Source of the DNA: an uncultured Anaerolineae bacterium | GTDB taxonomy: Bacteria; Chloroflexota; Anaerolineae; Aggregatilineales; Phototrophicaceae | Assembly (NCBI GenBank): GCA_934216615.1 | Contig: CAKQCB010000004.1 | Coordinates: forward strand, 248,001 to 312,000 | Length of the DNA: 64,000 nt | Reading direction: 5' to 3' | Shown here: positions 36,359-46,133 of the stretch, one piece after another | Layout: each line of letters starts with the position of its first letter | How positions within the stretch are numbered: the stretch's first letter is position 1 | Position numbers and translations under genes: made by a program | The notes under the pieces: generated by a model | Told to the model about the DNA's origin: nothing | Seen by the model: the letters and a program-made list of their open reading frames with translations, nothing else | Database searches by the model: none

Positions 36359-38737
36359 ATGTATTACACACCCCATCATGCACCGGATGCTTTTGACCGC
36401 GTGGTTCGCCTTGAAAGCTGGGCACAAGATGAAGATCATGGTTTACATTTGGTGGTCTCGACCGCCAAAAATCGTTTGGCACACGCCACGTTAACATCAA
36501 TTTCGCCGTATGTATGGCGCTTTAAGATGACCATTCCCGAACGTGAAGAACAGCCCCCCACGCCTGTTTTGATCGCACAGCCTGCGGGGAACGAACAGGT
36601 TTCCGTCAAGCAAAATCACAAAGCCATCGTCGTGAGTGGTTCACAAGTCACGCTCACAATCGAATATGATCCGTTTTGTATCCTGTATTCGGATCGAGAG
36701 GGGAACGTCATCACCCGCGAAAACCCCGCCGACATCGACGGCTTAGGACGGCCTTTCGTGCTTCCGTTGGGGTTCGTGCTGGATGATGAAAACCCGTGCG
36801 TGACCGAATCCTTTCATCTACGCCCTGACGAACATTTCTGGGGGCTAGGCGAAAAGTTCACCCCACTGGATAAACGCGGACAAAAAATCATCTCATGGAC
36901 ACAAGACGCGTTTGGCTCGACCAGCGAACGCTCTCATAAAAACATCCCTTTTCTAATCAGCACGCGGGGCTATGGCGTGTGGGTGGATACGGGCGCAAAA
37001 GTCACTTGGGATATGGGGACGACCTCCAGCCAGTCGTATACCATCAGCGTGGAAGGGACGACGCTTGACCTGTATTGGATTTACGGCCCAAGCCCTGCTG
37101 AAATCATCCAGCGCTACAGCGAACTGACAGGGTTTGCGCCTGTTCCGCCCCGTTGGTCCTTCGGGTTATGGTTATCAGGAGCGGGTGTGCGCCGTGACCG
37201 CGAGAGCATCGAAGCGATGGTAGACGAGATCGAACGGCGCGAATTCCCGCTGGATGTCATCCATGTAGATACGTGGTGGATGAAGTGGCGACAGTACATG
37301 AATTATCAGTTTGACCCCGAAGCGTTTCCCAACCCTGAAGCATTGATCGCCCAACTGCATGACAAGGGCTTGAAGCTCAGCGTTTGGGAACAACCGTACA
37401 TCTCCATCGAAAGCCCATTATTCGAGATCGGCAAACGGGAAGGCTATTTCCTCACCCGCCCAGATGGCGAGGTGTATATCATCGATTACGGCTTGTCGCT
37501 TGCCCCGCGCCCAGATGGGACAGTGCGCATCGCCATGCCCGAAACGTCATGGAATGCCAGCGTTGCGATCGTTGATCTCAGCCATCCGCAAGCGTTTGTA
37601 TGGTATCAAGACTTGCACCGTCCGTTATTGAGGATGGGATTGGATGTTTTCAAGACGGATTTTGGCGAGGACATCCCCGTAGATGCGGTGTTTGCCAACG
37701 GGCAAACGGGCAAAACGATGCACAACTTATACCCTCTGCTGTACAACCAAGCTGTCTCTGATGTCACTGATGAAGAAAAGGGATATCGCTTGGTGTGGAG
37801 TCGCTCCGGAACCGCTGGCAACCAGCGCTATCCGGTGTGTTGGTCGGCTGACCCCGCATCCGATTGGGACAGCCTCGCGGCGACGATTCGCGGTGGGTTG
37901 TCAATCGGCTTCTCTGGCGTACCTTTTTGGAGCAGTGACATCGGCGGGTATCGTGGGATGCCATCGCCCGCGTTGTACACCCGTTGGGCGCAGTTCACGA
38001 TGTTTTGTTCTCATGCCCGTATGCACGGCGACAGCGCGCGCGAGCCGTGGAGCTTTGGCGAAGAAGCATATACGCACGTTCGCAAGTATGTAGAACTGCG
38101 CTATCAATTATTCCCGTATCTTTACAGCGCGGCGATTGAAGCTTCTCGCACAGGGATGCCCGTCATCCGTGCGATGGCGCTGGCTTTCCCCGACGATGTG
38201 AACACCTACGACAAAGATTTACAGTTTATGTTCGGCCCGTCGTTATTGGTCGCCCCCATTTACGACGAAAGCGGAAAACGTTCCGTGTATCTACCACGTG
38301 GGCAGTGGATTGATTTTCATACCGGCCACGTGTATGCGGGCGAAACCAACTTGCATATTCAAGTCGGGTTAGACACCTTGCCCGTTTATATCAAGGGCGG
38401 GGCGTTCATCCCCAAAATCGCGTCTGTGCGTCGGCTTGGACAGGTCAGCGACGATGCACCGCTGGTGATCGATGTTTACCCAGAAGGCGATTCTGAATAC
38501 ACCCTACACGATGATATGGGCGACATTACCTTTCACTGCGCCAAAACGGATACCTCCATCACGATCACATGGCGGGGTCAGGGGGTGCGCGAGCTTCAGT
38601 TTTCACTGGCCTTTCCCGAAACCAACACCCCCGAAATTCAGAGTCAGGGGGCATTCACTTTCACACAGTCGAACAATCAACTTCACATCCACCCTCAAAA
38701 GACAGCATCAGGCCAGTTGCAAATCCTTACACGCTAA
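36359..38737 (+). CDS. Glycoside hydrolase family 31, alpha-xylosidase-like (YicI type)
   Basis: A 792-residue retaining alpha-glycosidase. The nucleophile is Asp434 in FKTDFGEDIP; the KTDFGE.IP pattern is that of alpha-xylosidases such as YicI rather than the WxDMNE pattern of alpha-glucosidases. The acid/base is Asp498 in YPVCWSADPASDWDSLA. The N-terminal beta-sandwich domain contains FWGLGEKFTPLDKRG. ATG 36359 is chosen because AGGGAGAG precedes it; ATG 36323 has none. It is cytoplasmic. Likely substrates are isoprimeverose or other alpha-xylosides, for example from xyloglucan. Confidence 0.93.
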   Translation: MYYTPHHAPDAFDRVVRLESWAQDEDHGLHLVVSTAKNRLAHATLTSISPYVWRFKMTIPEREEQPPTPVLIAQPAGNEQVSVKQNHKAIVVSGSQVTLTIEYDPFCILYSDREGNVITRENPADIDGLGRPFVLPLGFVLDDENPCVTESFHLRPDEHFWGLGEKFTPLDKRGQKIISWTQDAFGSTSERSHKNIPFLISTRGYGVWVDTGAKVTWDMGTTSSQSYTISVEGTTLDLYWIYGPSPAEIIQRYSELTGFAPVPPRWSFGLWLSGAGVRRDRESIEAMVDEIERREFPLDVIHVDTWWMKWRQYMNYQFDPEAFPNPEALIAQLHDKGLKLSVWEQPYISIESPLFEIGKREGYFLTRPDGEVYIIDYGLSLAPRPDGTVRIAMPETSWNASVAIVDLSHPQAFVWYQDLHRPLLRMGLDVFKTDFGEDIPVDAVFANGQTGKTMHNLYPLLYNQAVSDVTDEEKGYRLVWSRSGTAGNQRYPVCWSADPASDWDSLAATIRGGLSIGFSGVPFWSSDIGGYRGMPSPALYTRWAQFTMFCSHARMHGDSAREPWSFGEEAYTHVRKYVELRYQLFPYLYSAAIEASRTGMPVIRAMALAFPDDVNTYDKDLQFMFGPSLLVAPIYDESGKRSVYLPRGQWIDFHTGHVYAGETNLHIQVGLDTLPVYIKGGAFIPKIASVRRLGQVSDDAPLVIDVYPEGDSEYTLHDDMGDITFHCAKTDTSITITWRGQGVRELQFSLAFPETNTPEIQSQGAFTFTQSNNQLHIHPQKTASGQLQILTR

Positions 38738-38746
38738 ATTTTTTAA

Positions 38747-38784
38747 TGAAGCAGTTCTGTACACAGTAAAAATGGACTGCTTCA
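38747..38784 (+). terminator. Hairpin after the GH31 gene
   Basis: TGAAGCAGT (38747-38755) pairs with ACTGCTTCA (38776-38784) around a 20-nt loop, followed by CTCTTTGC. It lies 9 nt after the GH31 stop. It may be a partial terminator separating GH31 from the next transcription unit. Confidence 0.5.
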
Positions 38785-38800
38785 CTCTTTGCGCAAGATA

Positions 38801-38818
38801 TGTCAATGTTAATTGACA
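38801..38818. promoter_or_regulatory. Inverted repeat upstream of GH172 gene, candidate operator
   Basis: TGTCAAT-GTTA-ATTGACA has perfect 7-bp arms and lies 49 bp upstream of the GH172 start. The right arm contains a TTGACA that could be a -35 box, but no convincing -10 box follows at 17 bp. An operator is possible. Confidence 0.35.
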
Positions 38819-38866
38819 GAAATTATTTTTTGATTTGTTTTGTATCAACTTAAAGAGGAACATATT

Positions 38867-39943
38867 ATGGTTATTGGAATGAGTACATTAGCAGGTCTGC
38901 CTTTATTGCGCCCGGGCGTAAAACGTCGTCGTCTTTCCAGCTATGACCGCGCAGGCGGGAACAGCGATTGGTGGGAATTTGCCCCGGGCGAAACCCGCGC
39001 GATTGCCGAAATTGAGGGCGCGGGGTGCATCAAACATCTGTGGGCGACGATGTTCACCGAAGCCAAACACGAATACCGCAAAGTGGTCATCCGTATGTAT
39101 TGGGATGGCGAAGAGACGCCGAGCATCGAAGTGCCGATTGGTGACTTTTTCGGGCTGGGTCACGGCATCGCCAAAAATTTTGTTTCCCTTCCCTTACAGA
39201 TGAGTCCACAAGACGGACGTTCTTTTAACTGCTGGTTCCCGATGCCGTTTGAAAAAGGTGCGCGCATCGAAATTGTGAACGAAGCCGAGAAACAACTGAA
39301 CTTCTATTTTTATGTAGATTATGAATCGTACCCTGATGGTACGGAGATGAGCGCTTATGGACGTTTCCACGCGCATTGGAACCGCGTCAACCCCACGCAG
39401 GGCTGGGCAGACCCGTCCGTGCGTTGGGCGGATGGCAACCGCGATTTAATGTTTGAGGCGTGGAAGACCCCCAACACTAAGGGCGAAAATAATTATGTCA
39501 TCCTTGAAGCCGAAGGCGCGGGGCATTATGTCGGCTGTCATGTCGATATTGATGTGTTTTCGCGACAAGCCAACGATTGGTATGGCGAAGGCGACGACAT
39601 GATCTTTGTTGATGGAGAGGAGTGGCCGAGTATTCACGGTACTGGAACGGAAGATTATTTCAACACCGCGTTTTGTCCAAAACAAGAATATTCTGCCCCC
39701 TATCATGGGGTGATTTTGTATCAAGGCACAGAAGATTGGCCTTGGCGCGGGAAAAACTCGCTCTACCGCTATCATATCGAAGACCCGATCTTCTTTGAGA
39801 AGTCGATCAAAGTGACGATTGAACACGGGCACGCCAACAAGCTGACGTTTGATTATTCATCAACGGCGTATTGGTATCAAACCGAACCGCACAAACTCTA
39901 CACGCCATTACCGCCTGTTTCACTACGCTTGCCACGACTCTAG
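38867..39943 (+). CDS. DUF2961 / glycoside hydrolase family 172 protein
   Basis: A 358-residue protein of the DUF2961 family, now known as GH172, whose characterised members act on difructose dianhydrides or alpha-D-arabinofuranosides/fructofuranosides. Typical features are RRLSSYDRAGGNSDW at the N-terminus, GAGCIKHLWATM, FFGLGHG, and the C-terminal IHGTGTEDYFNTAFCPKQEY with the conserved GTGTEDYF. The fold is a double jelly roll that usually assembles as trimers or hexamers. ATG 38867 has an AAAGAGGAAC site; an upstream ATG (38840) does not. There is no signal peptide. The substrate is inferred only. Confidence 0.9.
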   Translation: MVIGMSTLAGLPLLRPGVKRRRLSSYDRAGGNSDWWEFAPGETRAIAEIEGAGCIKHLWATMFTEAKHEYRKVVIRMYWDGEETPSIEVPIGDFFGLGHGIAKNFVSLPLQMSPQDGRSFNCWFPMPFEKGARIEIVNEAEKQLNFYFYVDYESYPDGTEMSAYGRFHAHWNRVNPTQGWADPSVRWADGNRDLMFEAWKTPNTKGENNYVILEAEGAGHYVGCHVDIDVFSRQANDWYGEGDDMIFVDGEEWPSIHGTGTEDYFNTAFCPKQEYSAPYHGVILYQGTEDWPWRGKNSLYRYHIEDPIFFEKSIKVTIEHGHANKLTFDYSSTAYWYQTEPHKLYTPLPPVSLRLPRL

Positions 39944-40012
39944 AAATAGAGCGCGAATGAAGCCAAAATAGATTTGTTGAAGCACATTTTTGTAACTGTA
40001 TGAAATAGGCTG

Positions 40013-42688
40013 ATGATGTTAGAAAACCTACGAGCAGAGACTCTATCGCTGGATGGCGTATGGAAGATGCAAATTATGGATCAAGGCAGGGGTGTGGATG
40101 TCCCCGCTGTGTGGGAAGTGCAAGGTTATGCCGACACCGAAGGCCCTGCACGCTATACCAAACACGTCGTTGTGCCGGAAACATGGGCGGATGCAAAAAT
40201 TTGGTTACGTTTCGGCGCGGTTAGTTATTACGTGGAAGTGTTCGTGAATGGGGACTTGGTTGGCACGCATGAGGGGTTATGGACACCTTTCGCGCTGGAT
40301 GTCAGCACGTTTATTCAGTGTGGCGTGGAAAACACCATCGAACTGCACATTACAAAACCTGCGGATGATGGCGATCGTTTCCCGTATCGTGATGTGCTGG
40401 TGGGTTTTATCCCGTATGTTTCGACGACGTTTGGCGGGGTGTGGCAGTCGGTCGAGTTGATGGCGGTGCGCGAAGCCACTATAGATCATGTCAAAATCCA
40501 TGCCGAGCCACAAAACGGAAACATCTATTTTTCGGCGGATGTGGGTTTGAATACCCTGCCCCAAACGGAAGATATTTTTGAAAGTCGGATCATCGTCACG
40601 AACCCGCATCAAGAAGTGGTACTGTCGCATCTGACAGGGCTAGAGCAAACGACCATCAACGTGACGCTTCCCGTGAAAGAGCCTCATGCTTGGTCGCCGA
40701 ATGACCCCTACTTGTATCAATTGCAGTTTTTAGTCGTCAAAAATGGCGTGGTGATTGCCGAAACGGTTCGTGCTTTCGGCTTTCGCCAGTTACAAACCCG
40801 CGCTGAAGAACTGTTATTGAACGACGAGCCGATCTATTTACGCGGTGTGCTCAGTTGGGGATGGAACCCTAAAACCCTCGCGCCGATCTTCACCGATGAC
40901 GAGATTCGCCAAGAGTTTCGCCGTATCCGTGAACTCGGCTTCAATTTTTACAAGCTGTGTTTATATGTGCCGTCTGAACGTCTGTTTGAAATTGCCGACG
41001 AAGAAGGCATGCTCTTGTGGTTGGAATTACCCCTTTGGCTACCGCGCTTGAGCGATCATCTACGTGCCCAAGCCAAAGAGGAATATGCCGACATCTTGGC
41101 GCGGGTGCATCATCACCCGTCGGTGGTCATCTACAGTCTAGGCTGTGAACTCAATGCGGATATGGCCGACGCGGAACTTTTAGAATCGCTCAACTACATC
41201 ACCCGCAGCGCCACCTTCGGCGCGATTGTGTGTGATAACAGCGGAAGCGGGGAAGCCTATGGCGGGGTGGTCAATGACCTTGCCGACTTCAACGACTATC
41301 ATTTCTACTGTGACCTGCACTACTTCACCCCGTTATGCGACCATTTCCGCCGTGATTGGCGACCTAACCGCCCTTGGATTTTTGGCGAATTTTGTGACTG
41401 TGATGATTATCGCGACCCGAGTGAGCTGGTAGACAGAAACGGTTATCGCCTGTGGTGGCGCAACTTGTTGGGCAAAGATGGCGGGATTCACCGCTGGGCT
41501 TACCGCGACCAAGAGCAGTTGATGGCGCATCATTGGTTGGCATTTGACGATGCGCAAATTCAACAGATTTCACGTCAACAGTCATTTGTGTTTCGCAAGC
41601 GCATTTTAGAAACGGTGCGCTCTCGCCGTGATATTCGCGGATATGTCATCACGGGTTTACGCGACACGCCGATGTCCAGTTCCGGCATTTTTGATGATCT
41701 TGGCCGAAGCAAATTCCCGAGTGCGCAGTTTGCCCAGTTCAATCAAGATGCGGTGTTACTGCTGGAACAAGGGCGAACGCGCGTTTGGCATCATGGCGGG
41801 GATCGTCCGACACCGATGGACAAATTGAATCATCGTGCGGGTAGTGTGATTGATTTTAAAGCGGTACTGGCGAATGGAAGCCAGCCTATTCACGCTCAAA
41901 GATTGCGTTGGCAGTTACTAAACCCTGCTGATGAAACGCAAGTCTATGCGGTGGAGGACATCCCACTTAACCAAACCTTTGATTGGCACAAGCCCCATGA
42001 ACTTGGTTTGATTGTGTTCCAAGTGCCGAATGTGGCTGAAGCCTCCACGCTTGAATTACGCCTCGAGCTGCAAACCGATGACGGTCTAATCACCAACACA
42101 TGGCCGTTGTGGGCCTATCCCGAGCCTGATTTTTCGGGCGTGGTGCTGTTCGACCCGTTTGCTCAGTGGCAAGACTTCAACGGTGGGCGCGTCGCACATC
42201 TGAGCGAAGCGCAAGGCCAGATCGTCATCGCGACAGTGTTCACCGCTGAAGTAGATCAGTTTATCCGTGAAGGCGGGCAGGTCATCCTTTTACAGACGGG
42301 TGCGGGTGGGTTGCCTGTGCGCCCGCTACCCTTCTGGCGTGAATCGATCAAGTTACTGCAACCGCATGACGTATGGACGCGCTTTCCCAATCAGGGGTTT
42401 GTGGACATGCAGTTTTATCATCTCGCCACAGATTACGCGCTGGATACATCCGCGTTACATCAGCACTTTGGGGCAGAGAATGTGACCTCTATTTTCACGC
42501 GCATTGATGCCCGTTTATTTGATCAAAGCGATTATCTGGTTGAAATACAGCATGGGCAGGGACGTTTGTATGCGACGACGTTGCACTATCAAGGCGGTGC
42601 GGGCGACCAAGTACAGGGTTTCAGCACACATTACGCAGCGCAAGGTTTATTGAACAGTTTGATCCACGCTTTGAGAGCATCCGTCTAA
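40013..42688 (+). CDS. Glycoside hydrolase family 2 beta-glycosidase
   Basis: An 891-residue retaining beta-glycosidase. The N-terminal sugar-binding jelly roll (LSLDGVWKM, then WLRFGAVSYYVEVFVNGDLV and GTHEGLWTPF), an immunoglobulin-like domain and a TIM barrel are in the usual order. The acid/base is probably Glu379 in YSLGCELN, with Cys in place of the usual Asn before Glu, and the nucleophile Glu459 in PWIFGEFCDCDDY. Spacing of 80 residues fits the family. About 270 extra C-terminal residues form one or two beta domains. Beta-galactosidase, glucuronidase or mannosidase specificity cannot be told. The loss of the Asn in the NE pair is notable. Confidence 0.88.
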   Translation: MMLENLRAETLSLDGVWKMQIMDQGRGVDVPAVWEVQGYADTEGPARYTKHVVVPETWADAKIWLRFGAVSYYVEVFVNGDLVGTHEGLWTPFALDVSTFIQCGVENTIELHITKPADDGDRFPYRDVLVGFIPYVSTTFGGVWQSVELMAVREATIDHVKIHAEPQNGNIYFSADVGLNTLPQTEDIFESRIIVTNPHQEVVLSHLTGLEQTTINVTLPVKEPHAWSPNDPYLYQLQFLVVKNGVVIAETVRAFGFRQLQTRAEELLLNDEPIYLRGVLSWGWNPKTLAPIFTDDEIRQEFRRIRELGFNFYKLCLYVPSERLFEIADEEGMLLWLELPLWLPRLSDHLRAQAKEEYADILARVHHHPSVVIYSLGCELNADMADAELLESLNYITRSATFGAIVCDNSGSGEAYGGVVNDLADFNDYHFYCDLHYFTPLCDHFRRDWRPNRPWIFGEFCDCDDYRDPSELVDRNGYRLWWRNLLGKDGGIHRWAYRDQEQLMAHHWLAFDDAQIQQISRQQSFVFRKRILETVRSRRDIRGYVITGLRDTPMSSSGIFDDLGRSKFPSAQFAQFNQDAVLLLEQGRTRVWHHGGDRPTPMDKLNHRAGSVIDFKAVLANGSQPIHAQRLRWQLLNPADETQVYAVEDIPLNQTFDWHKPHELGLIVFQVPNVAEASTLELRLELQTDDGLITNTWPLWAYPEPDFSGVVLFDPFAQWQDFNGGRVAHLSEAQGQIVIATVFTAEVDQFIREGGQVILLQTGAGGLPVRPLPFWRESIKLLQPHDVWTRFPNQGFVDMQFYHLATDYALDTSALHQHFGAENVTSIFTRIDARLFDQSDYLVEIQHGQGRLYATTLHYQGGAGDQVQGFSTHYAAQGLLNSLIHALRASV

Positions 42689-42721
42689 CCAACGATGATG
42701 ACGTAAAGGGATAGAGGCAGT

Positions 42722-44944
42722 ATGAGCGACGGATGGATATTACACGAACAATCCCCTTTTGAAATTGCCCGCGCCAAGGGCTATGAAGGGGTATTTACGT
42801 TGGGCAGTGGTTATCTGCATGTGCGCGGTTCTTTAGAAGAACATCTGGCAGATGCACCACAAAATGTCAGTTATATGCGCCGTCCCGCCAACGTGACCGC
42901 CGAAACCTTCCCCTACATGCCTGTGAAATGGGGGGTGTTTGTACCGGGCATTTATGGCTTACATCCTTTGATGGGCAAAGAGTTGGCGAATCTGCCCAGT
43001 TTTTTGAGCCTCACGCCCAGCGTCAACGGCGAAAAGTTGGATTTACAACACAGCCATGTTGAAGACTATCAACGGCAGTTGAATTTTAAAACGGCGATTC
43101 TCTCGCGCTCATTGACGTGGATCACCCAACAAGGCGCGACAATTCAGGTGGAATATCAGTGTTTTGTCAGCGCCGCCGACCCGCATCTGTGCGTCCAACA
43201 ACTGACGTTGACGAGCGATCAAACGGTTGATTGTGAACTTTCGGCGGGCATTGATGCCGATGTACGCACCAGCGGGTACGATCATTTCACCCAAGTCGAG
43301 TTTTCACAAGTCGAGCCGAACCACATCCGGTGTGTGGTGACGTTGGACACGGGCAGTATCGTCACCCAACAAACCGCGCTCTTGTTGAACAATGCCAAGT
43401 GGACGTATCACCCCACCGCGAGACAGGCCACCTTAAGCACAACCCACACGTTACAGGCGGGAACACCGATCAAACTGGAAAAACGGACGGCGCTCATCAC
43501 CGACTTTGACCGCGAGCCGTTGATCATTGGCGACTTGCTCAAACTCGAGACACCTGCTGAAGCACTCCAAACGGCGCATGAGGCGGTTTGGAAAACGCGC
43601 TGGGATGCGTCAGATGTCCTCATCGAAGGGGATGAAGAATCGCAGTTGGCAATGCGCTTGTCACTGTATCATCTCTTGCGCGCGCACCCGAACGACAGCC
43701 GTTTTGCCATCGACCCGAAAGCCTATGCGGGGGATGCCTATCGTGGGTTGTATTTCTGGGACACCGAAATGTATCTCTTGCCTTTCTTTCTCTACACCGA
43801 CCCTGACCGCGCGCGTATGTTGACCGACTTTCGCATTAACACGCTCAAAGGGGCGCAGATCAACGCGCAAGAATACGGCTATGAAGGCGCGCGCTATCCA
43901 TGGGAAGGGGATATTGACGGCATCGATCAATGCCCCGCGTGGCAGTATCGCGATCATGAAGTGCATGTCACGGCGGATGTTGTCTACGGGTTCTTGCATT
44001 ATTCAGCGGCGAGTAACCAGCCGAGTTATGTTGACGAAGATGCGCGTGAGGCAATTTTAGAGACGGCCAAATACTGGCTTGATCGCGTAGATACCCGCGC
44101 AGAGGATCATGCACCGAGTTTGTTAGGCGTGATGGGGCCGGATGAATACACGCCGATCACCCAAAACAATGCCTACACCAATCGGCTGGTGTCGATGTCG
44201 TTGGCGACCGCATCCGCGTTGAGCGAAGATCATGATTTTGCCTCTTTGTGTGTTTACGTCGCTCAGTCTTTGCCGATCTTAAAACGCGCGGATGGGTTGG
44301 TGCTTCAGTGTGAAGAATTTGAACGTCTGGCTGATTTGGATATCGAGTATTTCTGGCAAGATCGGTCACGGCCGTTTGCGTCACAAGTTTCGCAAGAACG
44401 CATCTACCGCAGTAAGTGCATGAAACAGGCCGATGTCTTGCTGTTGATGATGCTGTTTCCGCACGAATTTACTGACGCGGAAGTGGCGAAGGCGTGGGAA
44501 TATTATCTGCCGTTTACCACGCATGATTCATCACTTTCGCCCGGCGTGCATGCGGTGATCGCCCTGCGGTTGGGCTTGCATCAACCCGCATGGGATTTCT
44601 GGCAACGCAGTTATGGGATTGACCTCCATGGCGGGGCGGAAGAAGGGTTACACATCGCCGCGCTCGGGATGAATTGGCAGATTGCCGTGTTTGGGTTTGC
44701 AGGCGTCCAAACGGCGATGGTCAACGATACCTTGACGCTCAATCCAAGGTTGCCTTCTGCATGGAAACGATTGGCGTTCCCGCTGTTGTGGAAAGGGCAA
44801 TCGGTCTTCATCGACATCCATCCCGATGATGTGACGGTGACGAATCGCAGTCCGCAAGCGATGCCGATTCAGGTATTTGGACTGTCTGCTATTCTAGCAT
44901 CGCAATCCAGCCTGACTTTTCAGGGACCTCATTTGCTGCGATGA
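42722..44944 (+). CDS. Glycoside hydrolase family 65 disaccharide phosphorylase
   Basis: A 740-residue inverting phosphorylase of the maltose/kojibiose/trehalose phosphorylase family. The catalytic acid is Glu475 in GVMGPDEYTPITQNNAYTNR. Phosphate-binding and family motifs include FWDTEMYLLPFF, YPWEGDIDG and SKCMKQADVLLLM (KQADV). It would split an alpha-glucoside with phosphate to give beta-glucose 1-phosphate. A good AGAGGCAG site precedes the ATG. It is the last gene of the plus-strand glycan operon, 33 nt after GH2. The linkage preference is unknown. Confidence 0.94.
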   Translation: MSDGWILHEQSPFEIARAKGYEGVFTLGSGYLHVRGSLEEHLADAPQNVSYMRRPANVTAETFPYMPVKWGVFVPGIYGLHPLMGKELANLPSFLSLTPSVNGEKLDLQHSHVEDYQRQLNFKTAILSRSLTWITQQGATIQVEYQCFVSAADPHLCVQQLTLTSDQTVDCELSAGIDADVRTSGYDHFTQVEFSQVEPNHIRCVVTLDTGSIVTQQTALLLNNAKWTYHPTARQATLSTTHTLQAGTPIKLEKRTALITDFDREPLIIGDLLKLETPAEALQTAHEAVWKTRWDASDVLIEGDEESQLAMRLSLYHLLRAHPNDSRFAIDPKAYAGDAYRGLYFWDTEMYLLPFFLYTDPDRARMLTDFRINTLKGAQINAQEYGYEGARYPWEGDIDGIDQCPAWQYRDHEVHVTADVVYGFLHYSAASNQPSYVDEDAREAILETAKYWLDRVDTRAEDHAPSLLGVMGPDEYTPITQNNAYTNRLVSMSLATASALSEDHDFASLCVYVAQSLPILKRADGLVLQCEEFERLADLDIEYFWQDRSRPFASQVSQERIYRSKCMKQADVLLLMMLFPHEFTDAEVAKAWEYYLPFTTHDSSLSPGVHAVIALRLGLHQPAWDFWQRSYGIDLHGGAEEGLHIAALGMNWQIAVFGFAGVQTAMVNDTLTLNPRLPSAWKRLAFPLLWKGQSVFIDIHPDDVTVTNRSPQAMPIQVFGLSAILASQSSLTFQGPHLLR

Positions 44945-44954
44945 TGGAGAGAGT

Positions 44955-45031
44955 ACCTCACCTGCTTCGCTGATGCTCAGCCGCCCTCTCCCCATGGAGA
45001 GGGCACGATAGCTCCGCTATCGGGGTGAGGT
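44955..45031. repeat. Minimal unit of the interspersed repeat, copy E
   Basis: A compact 77-bp copy between the convergent GH65 and azlC genes, from ACCTCACCTGCTTCGC to CGGGGTGAGGT. It has one inner hairpin GCCCTCTCC-CCAT-GGAGAGGGC and the GATAGC-TCC-GCTATC stem. It shows the basic unit from which the longer copies seem to be built. Confidence 0.85.
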
Positions 45032-45032
45032 C

Positions 45033-45758
45033 TCACCCCTTCTCAACTTGAGGCGTTGCTTGACCCCATCGCTTTTCAGCGAGGATTCCCGCAGTCACAC
45101 CGCAGATTGATGCCACCAACAACCCCAACTGATACGCGATGCCATTCGCCAAAACGGCTGTGATCGCACTCACCACCACGCACACGAGGATCGGGCGGGT
45201 TTTGATCTGTGAGACCAGCATCGCGGTGAAGGTCACCGTCATGGTGAAATCCAACCCCCACGCCAGCGGATCATCAATGGTACTGCCTGCCAAAATGCCG
45301 ATGAGCGTACTCACCTGCCAAAATCCATACAGCGAAACAGCAGACCCTAAGAAATACCAATGTTTATGAGGCGATGGATCCGCCTCATTGTAGCGTTGGA
45401 TCGCCACGACAAACGCTTCATCGTTGAGCAAATAGCCGAGGATCAACTGCCAGCGGTGCGAGAGATGTTTGGTATAAGGCGCAAGGGTGGTCGCATACAG
45501 CGCGTGACGCGCATTCACGATGAACGTCGTCAACCAGATGATGGGAATTGGAGTATGCTGCCCCACCAATCCGACCGCCATCATTTGAGAAGCACCCGCA
45601 GCGACGAACAGCGAAAGCCCCAGCGTCGTCATCGGTGAAATGCCGGTTGCAATCGCCAAAGCGCCAAAAATAATCCCAAACGGAATCCCGCTCACATTGA
45701 GGGGAATCGTATCTTTAAAACCTTGCCAAAACTCTTTTCGAGGTGATTTAGTAGACAT
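45033..45758 (-). CDS. azlC: AzlC family permease, second paralogue
   Basis: A 241-residue polytopic membrane protein of the AzlC/YgaZ family, the large subunit of branched-chain amino acid exporters. Family marks are IPFGIIFGALAIATGISPM, GASQMMAVGLVG and TTFIVNARHALYATTLAPYT. It is about 80 percent identical by eye to the AzlC encoded at 46130-46876, so the pair is a recent tandem duplication. It lies 45 nt downstream of azlD, giving the order azlC-azlD-azlC. Only one AzlD partner is present. Confidence 0.9.
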   Translation of the reverse strand: MSTKSPRKEFWQGFKDTIPLNVSGIPFGIIFGALAIATGISPMTTLGLSLFVAAGASQMMAVGLVGQHTPIPIIWLTTFIVNARHALYATTLAPYTKHLSHRWQLILGYLLNDEAFVVAIQRYNEADPSPHKHWYFLGSAVSLYGFWQVSTLIGILAGSTIDDPLAWGLDFTMTVTFTAMLVSQIKTRPILVCVVVSAITAVLANGIAYQLGLLVASICGVTAGILAEKRWGQATPQVEKG

Positions 45759-45803
45759 GAGAGTTCGTCCCTGTCATAGAGGGTTACAAACGAACGTGAA
45801 TGG

Positions 45804-46133
45804 TTATGATCCGGCGAAGGTTCGCACCAGATAAAACGCGGCCATCCCTAAGATGATCGTCAACAGTAGATTTTTGGTGCGCCACGCGGAAAGCATTGCC
45901 ACAATCCCGCCGATCAGTTGTGGACTGGTGGGGCTTAAGGAGAGTTGTCCGTTTTGCATCAAAATTGACGGCGCGACAATCGCAGTGAGTACCGCAGGCG
46001 GAACATAACGGAGTGCGCGGATGATCGACTCAGGCATTTGAAACCGCCCGACCAACGCCATCACGGGATAACGCATCACGAAAGTGACGAATCCCATGCC
46101 TAAAATAAGTGCAATTTCATCGGATGTAATCAT
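45804..46133 (-). CDS. azlD: AzlD family branched-chain amino acid transport subunit
   Basis: A 109-residue membrane protein with about four hydrophobic helices, the small partner of AzlC. GMGFVTFVMRYPVMAL near the N-terminus and ALRYVPPAVLTAIVAPSIL in the middle are the AzlD signatures (the RxxP motif). It overlaps the upstream azlC by 4 nt (ATGA), so the two subunits are made in step. Confidence 0.92.
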   Translation of the reverse strand: MITSDEIALILGMGFVTFVMRYPVMALVGRFQMPESIIRALRYVPPAVLTAIVAPSILMQNGQLSLSPTSPQLIGGIVAMLSAWRTKNLLLTIILGMAAFYLVRTFAGS

